A stretch of DNA of 64,000 bases from the NCBI GenBank assembly GCA_029990175.1, contig JARKIP010000005.1, positions 30,823,501-30,887,500 of the forward strand, given 5' to 3'. Position numbers and translations under genes: made by a program. This document shows, in pieces, positions 1 through 10,664 of the stretch. The notes below the pieces were generated by a model, which did no database searches, was not told the origin of the DNA, and saw nothing but the letters and a program-made list of their open reading frames with translations. The stretch's first letter is position 1. The number at the start of each line of letters is the position of its first letter. This stretch comes from Petunia secreta (taxonomy: Eukaryota; Streptophyta; Magnoliopsida; Solanales; Solanaceae).

Positions 1-1155
1 GAGCCTCAACCATGTTCCGGGATTGAAAGACAAGGTGAAGGAGATGCCGAATGTGAGCTACAAGGTGAAGACGTTCTTGACACTTCAAAGGTATGTGTTG
101 GTTCTTCCTCCCTTGAGCATGCTACTTCCTTGTCTTGTGATGTTGTTAGTGAGGACTCTAGACTAGTTGATGATTTGCATGACTATAATGTGTTTGCAAC
201 TAGTGTAGAGCCTTGGGGTCAACTTGTGTGTGAAAATGAACCACTAGTTGAGAGGGTTGAAAAGCCACATCATGATGTGAGCTCGGTTTTCATTGAACCT
301 CTCTTTAGTGAAAATGTTGAAGTTGACCTTGATTGTGAACCTTGTTATGACACCCCACCCGTATTTGATAAAGGAGAAGATGACTTGCATGATTACCCTA
401 TTCTTCCCTTTGATTGCTTAATTGATAGCGGTGGTCTCTTGTGTCGTAGTGAGGAAGGTTGTAACCTTGAGGAGTCTCTTGAGAATGAGATAGATCGACT
501 TGTGATCGATGACTCCTCAAGTGTAGATGTTATCTCTAGTTTGAGAACTTCACCTTTGCTTGCAAATGAACTTGAGAAGTGTGCCTATACTAATCCTTTG
601 TATGAGGGCAACTTCAATGAAAATGGTGAATTGTATCAAACTAGAGTGGAATGTGAGTTTGGACCTCCATGGATTGGAATGCCTAACTCTATAGATAACC
701 CGTTGTTTGAGACCTCCCTTGGGAGTTTGTCTAGTGGCGAGGATTGTCTTGGAGGAAGATTTGGAGGTGAGGAGGTACCTCTCGGTGTGTATAAGAATGC
801 TCTTAAGAAGGGGAGTGGAGTAATCGATGTTAGTTGTGAATTGAACTATTTCACTTACTCCATCCCACATGTTGAGCACACCTTGAGTGTTGGTCATGCC
901 AAAGCCGATGTGTCACATAGTGATAAAATTGATTTGAAGGCTTGGTGTGTTGATAGTAAGCTTAGGGATCATAGGACATTTGATTGCTACATGTTACATG
1001 ACTTTGATCTCTTTGCTTGTTATGATTTTGAGTGCTTGTTCTTGTTGAGCCAAGAACTTATTGTGCCCTTTGGGGATATACGCTTTTTAATGGGTGTTGA
1101 TGCTTGGCTCATAACAAGAGTGTGTTTTCCACACAAATTGCACTTTTCTTGTTAA
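1..1155 (+). CDS. Element A ORF, C-terminal X segment (5' truncated by window edge)
   Basis: The frame is open from base 1 with no start in the window. It corresponds to the C-terminal 380 or so residues of the 1016-codon frame in element J. Family motifs are visible: a Pro-His-His-Asp-Val-Ser block, CYDTPP, a short EPPW-like FGPPW, a GEEVPLGV block and an ALKKGSG block. No enzyme domain is recognisable and the function is unknown. Compared with J and G, one base is missing near 1110-1113, so the usual ending WLYHKSVFST is replaced by a frameshifted tail and an earlier stop. The product is non-enzymatic and may be inactive in its last 20 residues. Confidence 0.8.
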   Translation, partial: EPQPCSGIERQGEGDAECELQGEDVLDTSKVCVGSSSLEHATSLSCDVVSEDSRLVDDLHDYNVFATSVEPWGQLVCENEPLVERVEKPHHDVSSVFIEPLFSENVEVDLDCEPCYDTPPVFDKGEDDLHDYPILPFDCLIDSGGLLCRSEEGCNLEESLENEIDRLVIDDSSSVDVISSLRTSPLLANELEKCAYTNPLYEGNFNENGELYQTRVECEFGPPWIGMPNSIDNPLFETSLGSLSSGEDCLGGRFGGEEVPLGVYKNALKKGSGVIDVSCELNYFTYSIPHVEHTLSVGHAKADVSHSDKIDLKAWCVDSKLRDHRTFDCYMLHDFDLFACYDFECLFLLSQELIVPFGDIRFLMGVDAWLITRVCFPHKLHFSC

Positions 1156-1222
1156 TGCTAACCTACTTGTGAAGTAGGAAATTTTGGTTGTGCTTGCTTT
1201 GATTGTAGGTTTTGATGGTGTG

Positions 1223-1257
1223 ATTTCGAGGACGAAATCCTTCCAAGAAGGGGAGGA
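1223..1257 (+). promoter_or_regulatory. PPT module of element A
   Basis: A 16-nt inverted repeat, ATTTCGAGGACGAAAT (1223-1238), is followed by the polypurine tract AAGAAGGGGAGGA (1245-1257) that abuts the LTR. The tract primes plus-strand DNA synthesis. The same 35-bp layout occurs in every element of the window. Confidence 0.9.
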
Positions 1258-2068
1258 TGATGCCGGGCAAATTGGCCTAAGCGACAACCATCAAGAACCA
1301 AGCTTGAAGAGCACAAAGGTTGCAAGTCAAGGCCTTCGGATGAGGGTTCGAGAGCGATTTGGAGCCATGGACTTGAGCACGCTTGAGGGAGGACCGACTA
1401 CGGACCAAGGAGGAACACTTAGAGTCCGTTTGAAGCCGTATCCATACCTCCCAGGAAGAGGCGGAGCGCCTAAAGATGAGGCGGACCGCCTACAAAGGTC
1501 CAGAGAGCTGAGCAGCCTGAGGCGGAGCGCCTCCCATCCTGAGGCGGAGCGCCTCCCACTGAGGCGGAGCGCCTCCCTCTGAGGCGGAGCGCCTCCCCCT
1601 GTTGTCTTGACGGGATTTTGTGTAAAGTTCCTATTTTGCCCTTAAGTGACCTTTTATGTCTTAGCCCACTTTGGGGGTATTTTAGTCATGTCACTAGGAG
1701 TGTGGAAAAACTATAAAAGCCACACTTAGTCTCTCATTTTAGAAGTTTTACATTGTATGAACAATTGAGAGAAGAGAGAATTAGAGAAGGCCGAGCCTTT
1801 CTAATCCGAAGCCCGAGGCTTCAAGTATCTTGTACGACTTGGAATCTATGGAGATTCACCACTAGTGTGAATTCCTTGTAACGTTCGAGTTTCATTCTCC
1901 CTTTTGGATTATTAATTCATGTCTTGAATTCATTAATCCGTTCTTTCTTCTCGTTTCTTGACTCCCCAATCCTTGTTTCCCGATACCTTTGATATCACCT
2001 ATCTTGTGTTTTATCGCTTCCGCATTGTTTGTATCGTTTGTTGCTTCCGCTTATTTTGCCCTGCATCA
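1258..2068 (+). repeat. 3' LTR of element A (811 bp)
   Basis: Starts TGATGCC directly after the polypurine tract and ends GCATCA. U3 carries repeated GAGGCGGAGCGCCTC-type dyads at about 1460-1600. TATAAAA is at 1712-1718, followed by a probable R region with the hairpin GAAGCCCGAGGCTTC at 1808-1822. Confidence 0.92.
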
Positions 2069-4689
2069 GTGTCGCTAACGGTGTACAAGGGAGTAGTAGA
2101 GGACCTTCCATTAGTATGGGGGGCGGTGATGGTTGTTCCGTGGGAAAGAAGAAGCTTGCATCTTCTAGGTACGCTAAGCGGCCTAATGCTTCTAATTCCC
2201 ATGAGGAGGTTGGTATGATAGGTGGTGTTGCTTTTGCTACAAAGGGGTTATATGCCGTGAGGGGCGTGGATGGTTGTAGTAGGAGTAGTACTATGGGCTA
2301 TGGGACCAAGGCGAGAGGCACTTATGGGTTCCATAGCGAGGTTCCTTCCTTGACTTCCAACAACATTGCTAATGTTGGGAGAGTGACGGGAAGAGGAGAA
2401 TGTTCTAGTGGTGTTGCCACTAGTGGAGAAATAAGGAAGACCCAAGTTGTCGGAGTTGACACTTGTGGGCGTTCAAGTTCTCACTTGGATGCCAATCTAC
2501 AACACTTGGGTAGATGTAGGTTCGTTGTTGAGGTAGATGGTATTGGAGGATACTTGCTCAAGATTGGTGGTACCGATGCCAATTGTATTAGCACCTCTTT
2601 GGTTGATAGGCTTAGGATACCATGCCACAAGCTAGAGCATCCTTATGAGTATGATGGAGTGTGGGTTTCTAAGGAGGCTCGGGTACTCATATCTCATAGG
2701 AACTATAAATGCTATGTGTGGTGTGATGTGTATCCCATGCGTCATATTGATGTGTGGATAGGTGACCGGTGGTTGGAGGGGAAGAGGGTGCAATATAGTG
2801 TGGTGAAGGATGCATATCTTGTGGGCGTAGGGCAAAGAGTTTATGACTTTGTGCCTTACCGGGCGAAGAGCCAAGTGCCTACTAGTGCGCCTTCTTTGGC
2901 TAGGCAAAGGAGCAAGGAGCAAGAACTTCATTCCATGGTTGACAATGTGCAAACAAGAAGTCCTACAAACACAAGCAATGGTGGGACATGTGCTAGAAAA
3001 GGGTTGATAGACATCAACAAGGTGAACCCAAAACCACAAGTTTCAATTCCAAGTGGTTCACCAACGAAGAAGAAGGAGACATCAAGTGATGAGTCTCCTA
3101 GTACTAGATTCCGGGTTGACGTGAAAAGTCCACCTACTCCGGCTATGGGTATTCTTGGGCCTCGTCCCAATTCGCCCGAATTTGAGAGACAAAAGATAGA
3201 GAGGAGTAAGGGAGTGACCGGTGACAACTCTCGAGTGGAAAAAGGAGAGGTTGTGTTGAGTGATGTGAATGAGTTGTCGCCACCCGAATCTACACCTAGC
3301 CTTGAAAGAAAAATGAGGGAAAAGAAAGAGGGAAAAAAGAGTGAGGACACCCCTTATTCTAACCTTAACCCTTTACCTTTTTCTTCTACTTGTGTGAGTA
3401 CTTGTGTAGGTATTCTTGGAGGCAAGCCGATGGAGCCTCAACCAAGTTCCGTGATGGAAAGACAAGGTGAAGGAGATGCCGAATGTGAGCTACAAGGCGG
3501 AGACGATCATGACACTTCGAAGGTATGTGTTAGTTCTTCCTCCCTTGAGCATGATACTTCCTTGTCTTGTGATATTGTTTGTAACAACTCTGTGCTAGTT
3601 GATGAGTTGCATGAGTATAATGTGTTTGCAACTAGTGTAGAGCCTTCGGGTCAACTTGTATGTGAAATTGAACCACTAGTTGAGAGGGTTGAAAAGCCAC
3701 ATCATGATGTGAGCTCGGTTTTCATTGAACCTCTCTTTAGTGAAGATGTCGTAGTTGACCTTGATTGTGAACCTTGTTATGACACCCCACCTATATTTGA
3801 TAAAGGAGAAGATGAATTGCATGATGATCTTATTCTTCCCTTTGATTGCTTAATTGATAATGGTGGTCTCATGTGTCGTAGTGAGGGTGGATTTGACCTT
3901 GAGGAGTCTCTTGAGTGTGAGATGGATCGATTCATTTTCGATGACTCCTTGAGTGAGAGTGAAGGACCTAGTCTTGATTCTATGCTTTTATGTAACCATG
4001 AATTTGAGGTGCATGCCTTTACATTTCTATTGTTTGAAGGCAATCTCATTTGTGGTAGTGAATTGTATCGGACTAGGGTCGGTAGTAGAGTCGAACCTCC
4101 ATGGTTTGTCAAGTTAGGCTCTATGGATGACCCAACATTTGGAACTCCGAGTGAGGAGAGTAGTCTTGATATTGGTCGTGTTGACCTACCTTCTAGTAGT
4201 CCTAGCCTTCGTTGTATGGACTATAATGATGAAGGGCCTATTTTTGAGACCTTCTTTTGGAGTTTGTCCCAAAAGGAGGATTGTCTTAGAGTTGATTTGG
4301 GAGGTGAGGAGGTACCTCTTGGTGTGTGTATGAATGCTCTTAAGAAGGGGAGTGGAGTAGTCGAGGTTAGTTGTGAATTGAACTACTTTACTTACTCCAT
4401 CCCATTTGTTGAGCACACCTTGAGTGTTGAGCATGCCAAAGCTGATGTGTCACTTGGTGATAAAATTGATTTGAAGGCTTGGTGTGATGGTGGGCTTAGG
4501 GGTCGTGGGGAATCTAATTGCTACATGCATATCCTTGATCTCTTTGCTTGTTTTGAAAATGAGTGCTTGTTCTTGTCGAGCCAAGACCTTGTTGTCTCCT
4601 TTGGGGACATACGCCTTTTAATTGGCATTGATGCTTGGCTTTATCACAAGAGTGTGTTTTCAACACTACTTGCACTAATTTCTTGTTAA
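2069..4689 (+). CDS. Element B ORF: dead retropepsin-like domain plus X segment (N-terminus split off by A)
   Basis: The frame is open for about 873 codons from the A insertion point; an upstream ATG inside A's LTR is accidental. A segment at 2510-2870 lines up with the retropepsin of E and C, but the catalytic DSG is replaced by Gly-Gly-Thr (2566-2574). The flap-side pattern (VYPM...WIGDRW against VVPM...LFGRPW) is kept. After a Ser/Pro/Lys-rich linker comes the X segment (from about 3590) with PHHDVS, CYDTPP, EPPW, GEEVPLGV and WLYHKSVFST. There is no zinc knuckle, RT, RNase H or integrase. One extra base near the 3' end changes the last residues relative to J. Function is unknown; it is probably a structural or packaging protein of a non-autonomous family. 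Confidence 0.8.
3359..3409 (+). promoter_or_regulatory. Candidate 3' splice site before X (element B)
   Basis: CTAAC (3359-3363), a pyrimidine-rich stretch, then TGTGTAG followed by GT (AG ends at 3409). The same layout with 48-51 bp spacing occurs in G, J, K and I at the same point of the ORF. Splicing is inferred, not shown. Confidence 0.4.
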
Positions 4690-4754
4690 GCTAACCTACT
4701 TGTGAAGTAGGAAATTTTGGTTGTGCTTGCTTTGATTGTAGGGTTGATGGTTTG

Positions 4755-4789
4755 ATTTCGAGGACGAAATCCTTTCAAGAAGGGAAGGA
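4755..4789 (+). promoter_or_regulatory. PPT module of element B (variant tract)
   Basis: Hairpin ATTTCGAGGACGAAAT at 4755-4770, then polypurine tract AAGAAGGGAAGGA (4777-4789). One G of the usual GGGG run is A here, the only such change among the copies in this window. Confidence 0.88.
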
Positions 4790-5617
4790 TGATGCAATAT
4801 AAAATGGCCTAATCAACAACCATCAAGAACCAAGCTTGAGAGCACAATGAACACCAGGCATGGGCTCCGGAAACGTCTTGAAGATCATGCATTGGAGCGC
4901 CAAGGAAGGAGGAGCACATAGGCACCAAAGGAGAGGCTCGGGGGACACATTTTGAGCTATTCCAAGAACCCCCAGGAAGGGGCGGACCGCCTACTCAAAG
5001 GGGCGGACCGCCTAGTTGAAGTGAAGCCTCTGGACTTTGGGGCGCCCACAAAAGGGGCGGACCGCCTACTTCAAGTAGGTGGGGCGCCTACTCCATGGTG
5101 TTGGGGCGCCTGCTTGCCTACAATGCAACTAGGCGGGGCGCCTCTTTTGAGTAGGCGGGGCGCCTACTCACGGGCCATTTGAAGACTTGTTTTTGAGGTG
5201 TAATTCCTATTCTAGCCCTAGGTGCTTTTATTACACTAACTTGTCTTATGGGCTTTTAGTCATTTCACATTGATGTATGGGAAAACTATATAAGCTTCCC
5301 TTAGCCATTTCATTCATAAGTTAGTCTTGACATTGAATAGAAAGAAGAGAGAACATTGAAGAGGCCGAGCCCTTCGAGGTTTGAAGCCCGAGGCTTCGAT
5401 TATCTATGTACTTGGAACCTATGGGGATCGACACCTAGTTTGATCCATTGTAAGGTTCGAGTTTCCCTTCTCCCTTTTGAATTCAATTAATGTGAATGAA
5501 TTGAATTCGTTTCTTTCTTCTAAATTCTTGCCTTCCTAGTCTCGATTTCTTGTTATCTTTTATCGCTTCCGCATTGTTTGTATCGTGTTTAGCTTCCGCG
5601 TATTTTGCCCTGCATCA
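4790..5617 (+). repeat. 3' LTR of element B, left arm of palindrome (828 bp)
   Basis: Starts TGATGCAATATAAAATGG and ends CTGCATCA. Dyads of the GGCGGACCGCC and GGCGCC classes fill U3 (about 4976-5165). TATATAA is at 5287-5293 and the hairpin GAAGCCCGAGGCTTC at 5383-5397. Transcription from this LTR would run toward the inverted arm. Confidence 0.93.
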
Positions 5618-5631
5618 GTTGGTATCAGAGC
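5618..5631 (+). promoter_or_regulatory. tRNA-iMet primer binding site at the centre of the LTR palindrome
   Basis: GT then TGGTATCAGAGC (5620-5631), the sequence that follows 5' LTRs elsewhere in this window. Here it follows a 3' LTR and is joined directly to an inverted LTR. The last two bases, GC, are shared with the start of the inverted arm. Confidence 0.92.
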
Positions 5632-6448
5632 AAAATACGCGGAAGCTAAACACGATACAAACAATGCGGAAGCGATAAAAGATAACAAGAAATCGAGACT
5701 AGGAAGGCAAGAATTTAGAAGAAAGAAACGAATTCAATTCATTCACATTAATTGAATTCAAAAGGGAGAAGGGAAACTCGAACCTTACAATGGATCAAAC
5801 TAGGTGTCGATCCCCATAGGTTCCAAGTACATAGATAATCGAAGCCTCGGGCTTCAAACCTCGAAGGGCTCGGCCTCTTCAATGTTCTCTCTTCTTTCTA
5901 TTCAATGTCAAGACTAACTTATGAATGAAATGGCTAAGGGAAGCTTATATAGTTTTCCCATACATCAATGTGAAATGACTAAAAGCCCATAAGACAAGTT
6001 AGTGTAATAAAAGCACCTAGGGCTAGAATAGGAATTACACCTCAAAAACAAGTCTTCAAATGGCCCGTGAGTAGGCGCCCCGCCTACTCAAAAGAGGCGC
6101 CCCGCCTAGTTGCATTGTAGGCAAGCAGGCGCCCCAACACCATGGAGTAGGCGCCCCACCTACTTGAAGTAGGCGGTCCGCCCCTTTTGTGGGCGCCCCA
6201 AAGTCCAGAGGCTTCACTTCAACTAGGCGGTCCGCCCCTTTGAGTAGGCGGTCCGCCCCTTCCTGGGGGTTCTTGGAATAGCTCAAAATGTGTCCCCCGA
6301 GCCTCTCCTTTGGTGCCTATGTGCTCCTCCTTCCTTGGCGCTCCAATGCATGATCTTCAAGACGTTTCCGGAGCCTATGCCTGGTGTTCATTGTGCTCTC
6401 AAGCTTGGTTCTTGATGGTTGTTGATTAGGCCATTTTATATTGCATCA
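5630..6448 (-). repeat. Inverted LTR copy, right arm of B palindrome (819 bp)
   Basis: Reverse complement of 4790-5617 lacking the terminal 9 bases of U5. I saw one base difference from the left arm (a G/A in the motif near 4866 versus 6373). It ends with ATTTTATATTGCATCA at 6448, the intact U3 terminus. The spacer between arms is only 12 bp. Confidence 0.93.
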
Positions 6449-6585
6449 CTTCCATTACTTCCGGTTAGTACTTTGCGAGTAATTCTCCTACTCAACTAGT
6501 ACTAATTCATTGAGCGCTTAGGATATTCGTGCGTGTTGGTGTTTGATAACTTCAAAGAAGACTCGTAGAATTTCTTTGGCTCAAG
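6449..6585 (+). mobile_element. Leader fragment of host element Z
   Basis: This 137-bp piece matches the pre-gag leader of other elements (compare 33688-33830): CTTCCGGTTAGTACTTTG, then a TACTAATTC block and a GAAGACTCGTAG block. It is therefore part of an older plus-strand element that received B on its left and F on its right. Nothing else of Z is visible. Confidence 0.75.
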
Positions 6586-7334
6586 TGATGCAATCGAAAA
6601 TACGAAAGCGATAAAAGATAAAAGCGAGACGAGACTTACACTAAAGTTCGAGTAGCAACGAAGAACTAGTTCCGTTACACCCCAAACGATTGGAAAGAAT
6701 CACCTAACACTATGCAACTATCCTCAAGAGTCACGAGGCTCGAGCAAATAGAATGATCGAAGACGGATTGAAGAACAACTTGGATTCATCCAATTGATTT
6801 CAAGCCAAAAGTGTTACAAGGTTCAAGAGCATTGCTCATTTAATGTTTTGTGTTCAAAGTAAGGTAAAAAGGCAATAAATGAGGTAGGGGTGTATTTATA
6901 ACACCCCAATACAATGTTTACAAGATTCTGGTCCGCGGCCCTTTAAGTTCCCTTCGCGATCGCGTCAGATTATATGCGATCGCGTGGAGAACTTAATGCT
7001 GAGGCGCGCGATCGCGCGAGACAGAGCGCGAAGGCGAAGAGCAACAGAAGACTCTTCGCGATCGCGAAGGTGATGCACGCGATCGCGAAGAACAAATTCC
7101 AGCGTTAGGCAGTAAGCTCAGCAGACTTCCCCTGTTTTTGCCCTGTTTTGCTCCCCTGCTTCTTGCACTGTTTCCTGCCCTGTTTCCACATGGATTGAGC
7201 TCCAATGCATTGTCTTTGAGTCCTCCCCCGAGCTCGTATCATCCACGCCTCTCCAAACCAAGTGTAGGTGAGCGTCTTGTATATCCTTGGCTTGACTCCG
7301 AGTGAATGGTCTCGATGCAATTTGGGTTGCATCA
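6586..7334 (-). repeat. 3' LTR of element F (749 bp)
   Basis: Starts (plus view) TGATGCAATCGAAAATACG and ends GGGTTGCATCA. U3 contains several GCGATCGCG dyads (about 6955-7090); the TATA box is at 6894-6900 on the minus strand. Clearly related to the 750-bp LTRs of E. Confidence 0.93.
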
Positions 7335-9975
7335 TCCTCCCCTTCTTGAGAAGATTTCGTCCTCGAAATTAAGGCGTCCTCCTCCAAGGTATCATCACCT
7401 ACATCAAAAGAAGTCAAGTCACTAACATTGAAAGTAGTCGACACATTATACTCACCGGGCAAATCTATCACGTATGCATTGTTGTTGATCTTGGACAACA
7501 CTTGGAATGGTCCATCGCCCCTTGGTGCCAACTTCCCCTTCCTTTGGTTGGGAAATCGTTCCTTGCGGAAGTGCACCCATACCCAATCTCCCTTCTTGAA
7601 GTCCACCTTCTTTCTTCCTTTGTTTTTCTTGGTTGCTATCTTCTCATAGGCCTCCTCCAAAGCCTTCCGCGCCTTGGCATGAAGTTCAAGCAATGCTTTG
7701 GCCCGAGCTTTACCTTCAAAATCAACAACCATATCCCTTGGCAAAGGGGTAAGATCAAGAGGAATCAATGGGTTAAAACCATAAACACACTCAAATGGAG
7801 TCATACCAATCATGCGATGTAAAGTGCGGTTATATGCAAACTCCATGAGTGGTAGCTTATCAATCCAAGTCCCGGCCTTTCCTTTGGTCATAGCTCGAAG
7901 TAGAGCTCCCAAAGTCCGGTTCACCACTTCGGTTTGTCCATCGGTTTGAGGGTGGTGGGACGTGGAGAAGAGCAACTTGGTGCCAAGAGCACCCCACAAA
8001 CACTTCCAAAAATGGCTAAGGAACTTGGAGTCCCTATCACTAACTATGGTGCGAGGCACCCCATGCAATTTCAAAACATGATCAATAAACAAGGAAGCTA
8101 CATGTTGGGCATCATTAGTCTTTTTGCACGGAATGAAGTGAGCCATTTTGGAGAAACGGTCAACGACAACAAAAATGCTATCGTGTCCTCCTTTAGTCCA
8201 GGGTAAAGCCATAACAAAATCCATAGAAAGATCAACCCACGGACTAGTAGGAATGGGTAAAGGAGTGTATAGGCCTTGGTTGTTGGATCTAGACTTGGCC
8301 CTCTTGCAATCCAAGCAAGCATTGCAAAATCGCTCCACAAGAGGCCTCATTTTTGGCCAATGGAATTGCTCTTTAAGTATGGCCATAGTCTTATCCACCC
8401 CAAAGTGACCCATCAAGCCCCCGCAATGTGCTTCTTGCACTAGCACATCTCTCCAAGAGGACTCGGGAACACACACTCGCCCATGCTTGAAAATGTAGCC
8501 ATCTACCCATTGGTATTTCTCCACCCTTTCCCCACTCACTAGAGCATCATAAATGCTCTTGAGCTTTGGGTCATGAGCGTACAATGACTTGATACTCTCA
8601 AAACCCACAAGTCTAGAAGCGAGAGTGGTGGCAAGAGCGAATTTTCTTGAAAGCGCATCGGCCACAATATTGTCCTTACCCTTTTTGTAATGAATTACAT
8701 AAGGAAAGGACTCAATGAACTCCACCCACTTGGCATGTCTCTTGTTCAACTTTTCTTGACCTCTTAGATGTTTGAGTGACTCATGGTCACTCTTAATCAC
8801 AAATTCCCGAGGCCATAGATAGTGTTGCCAATGGGCTAAGGCTCTCACGAGGGCATACAACTCCTTGTCATACGTGGAGTAATTCAAGGTTGCGCCCTTC
8901 AACTTCTCACTAAAGTAGGCAACGGGCTTCCCTTCTTGCATGAGAACACCCCCAATTCCCACCCCCGAGGCATCACATTCAACCTCAAAAGCCTTCCCGA
9001 AGTCGGGCAATTGTAGCAAGGGGGCGGTACTCAACCTACCTTTCAATTCTTGGAAAGCTCTCTCTTGAGACTCTCCCCACACAAAGGGTTTATCTTTCTT
9101 CACCAACTCGGTGAGTGGTGCGGCAATGGTGCTAAAGTCTCTAACAAAGCGCCGATAGAAACTAGCAAGGCCATGGAAACTCCTCACATGAGAAACGGTG
9201 GTAGGAGTAGGCCAATCTCTAATGGCTTCAACTTTGGACTCATCAACTTCCACGCCATTGGCACTAACAACAAAGCCCAAAAAGACAACCTTTTCAACAC
9301 AAAAGGCACACTTCTTAAAGTTGGCATAGAGCTTTTCGGCTCGTAGCACTTCAAGCACTTGACTCAAGTGGCCCACATGGTCGTCTATTGACTTGCTATA
9401 AATCAATATGTCATCAAAGTAGACGACCACGAATTTGTTGATAAATGGCTTAAGCACGTGGTTCATTAATCTCATGAAAGTGCTAGGTGCGTTGGAGAGG
9501 CCGAAGGGCATCACCAACCATTCATATAGACCAAATTTAGTCTTGAATGCGGTTTTCCACTCATCACCCGGTTTCATCCGGATTTGGTGGTAGCCGGACC
9601 TAAGGTCTATTTTTGAAAAGACACTAGAACCACTAAGCTCATCCAACATGTCATCCAAACGAGGTATGGGATGTCGATACTTTACCGTGATCTTGTTGAC
9701 CGCTCGACAATCCACACACATCCTCCAAGTGCCATCCTTTTTTGGAACGAGGATCACGGGCACGGCACAAGGACTCAAGCTTTCCCTCACCAAGCCCTTT
9801 GTAAGCAATTCATCAATTTGTTTTTGCAACTACTCCCTTGTGTCCTCGGGATTGCTTCTATATGCCGGCTTGTTGGGGATTTGAGATCCCGGGACAAAAT
9901 CAATTTGATGTTCAATACCTCTCAAGGGAGGTAGTCCATCCGGCATCTCTTCCGGAAACATGTCCTCGTAGACGA
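7118..9975 (-). pseudogene. pol: Element F pol (RT-RNase H-integrase), 5' truncated and with an in-frame TAG
   Basis: The reading frame covers the pre-RT segment, RT (YFDDIL motif), RNase H, the HHCC zinc and D,D-35-E core of integrase, a GPF-type C-terminal module, and the tail that reads through the polypurine tract into the LTR. It is nearly identical to E. Compared with E and C, a 3-base duplication (AGTAGT where they have AGT or an equivalent) creates a TAG at 9830-9832 between the Arg-Glu and Leu-Gln codons just before RT. Upstream, the frame is cut at 9976 by element D. A long ATG-started frame remains downstream (7118-9829), but without gag and protease the copy should not make a functional polyprotein. 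Confidence 0.9.
7335..7369 (-). promoter_or_regulatory. PPT module of element F
   Basis: Minus-strand polypurine tract (7335-7347) with the 16-nt ATTTCG/CGAAAT hairpin at 7354-7369. Confidence 0.9.
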
Positions 9976-10664
9976 TGATGAGACCCAAATCGTGCCAAGA
10001 CACTTTCCGACATGTGCCAAGCTTGGAAGATACAAAGGACTTGAAGTCAAGGGCTTTGGAAGTGTTCCGGATGGTTTCATCATTAGGCTCCACGCCTAAG
10101 GAGAAGGAAGGAGGCCCAGCATAGCTAGGCGCCCCGCCTAGCCCAGGCGCCCCGCCTAGGAAGCTCACTGCCTAAGAATGGAAGGCACCTAGGCGCCCCA
10201 CCTAGCCAGGCGCCCCGCCTGACTGAAGGCCAAGCCAGGCGCCCAGCCTAGCCAGGCGCCCAGCCTAGCTGAAGGCCAAGCCAGGCGCCCCGCCTAGCTC
10301 CAGGCGCCCAGCCTAGCTTCAGCATGATCCAGGCGCCCCTCCCAGCCCCAGGCGCCCCTCCTAGCTGCTGAACTTATAGTTCTTTTACTATTTTGCCCTG
10401 CGTGGCTTATTTGTTGAACCTTATTAAGTAAGGGTAGTTAAGTCTTATGTAAGCTTGGGAAAACACTATAAATATCCAAGCCTAGCTTATTTTACACTTA
10501 GTTTATGGTGAATGATGAATTGAATATTGTAAAGAGTGGATTCTCTTTGGGTTTATGAAAACCAACCTTAGTTGGGACTTGTTACTTCTAGTGGATTCTA
10601 GTTGCCTAACAACCCCGCCCCGATCATTCTATTTGCGAGCTCCAGGTGTGGCTCGAGGGTAGTT
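9976..10664 (+). repeat. 5' LTR of element D, left part
   Basis: U3 with GGCGCCCCGCC-type dyads (about 10125-10370) and a TATAAAT at 10467-10473. The LTR is interrupted at 10664 by element E. Together with 18281-18408 it makes an 817-bp LTR ending TCTCATCA. Confidence 0.9.

Larger units (their letters stand above)
1..2068 (+). mobile_element. Element A: 3' part of a non-autonomous Ty3/gypsy-type element
   Basis: This is the 3' end of a plus-strand element whose 5' LTR lies left of the window. It contains the end of an ORF, a hairpin plus polypurine tract, and a complete 3' LTR. The base after the LTR falls inside the coding frame of element B (compare the same sequence at 44566), so A is inserted in B. 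The right-hand target duplication would be GTGTC (2069-2073); its partner is outside the window. Confidence 0.9.
2069..6448 (+). mobile_element. Element B: non-autonomous element ending in a palindromic LTR pair
   Basis: Internal coding region (2069-4789), 3' LTR (4790-5617), 12 bases of primer-site sequence (5618-5629), then an inverted LTR copy (5630-6448). The 5' LTR and N-terminal coding part lie left of the window beyond element A. The right flank returns to leader sequence of another element (6449 on). See the findings on LTR palindromes. Confidence 0.88.
6586..9975 (-). mobile_element. Element F: truncated autonomous-type Ty3/gypsy element
   Basis: Minus-strand element of the same family as E, with its 3' LTR, polypurine tract and pol as far as the start of RT. 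Element D is inserted at 9976, so gag, the 5' LTR and the second target duplication fall outside the window. The left flank, TCAAG (6581-6585), is one expected TSD copy. Confidence 0.92.

Noticed and set aside
4952..5182. 76-codon ORF present on both arms of the B palindrome
   Set aside because: Mirror copies of LTR sequence translating the GGCGGACCGCC array; not a gene.
5620..5631. tRNA gene fragment
   Set aside because: TGGTATCAGAGC is only the complement of the 3' end of initiator tRNA-Met, used as primer site; no tRNA body is present.
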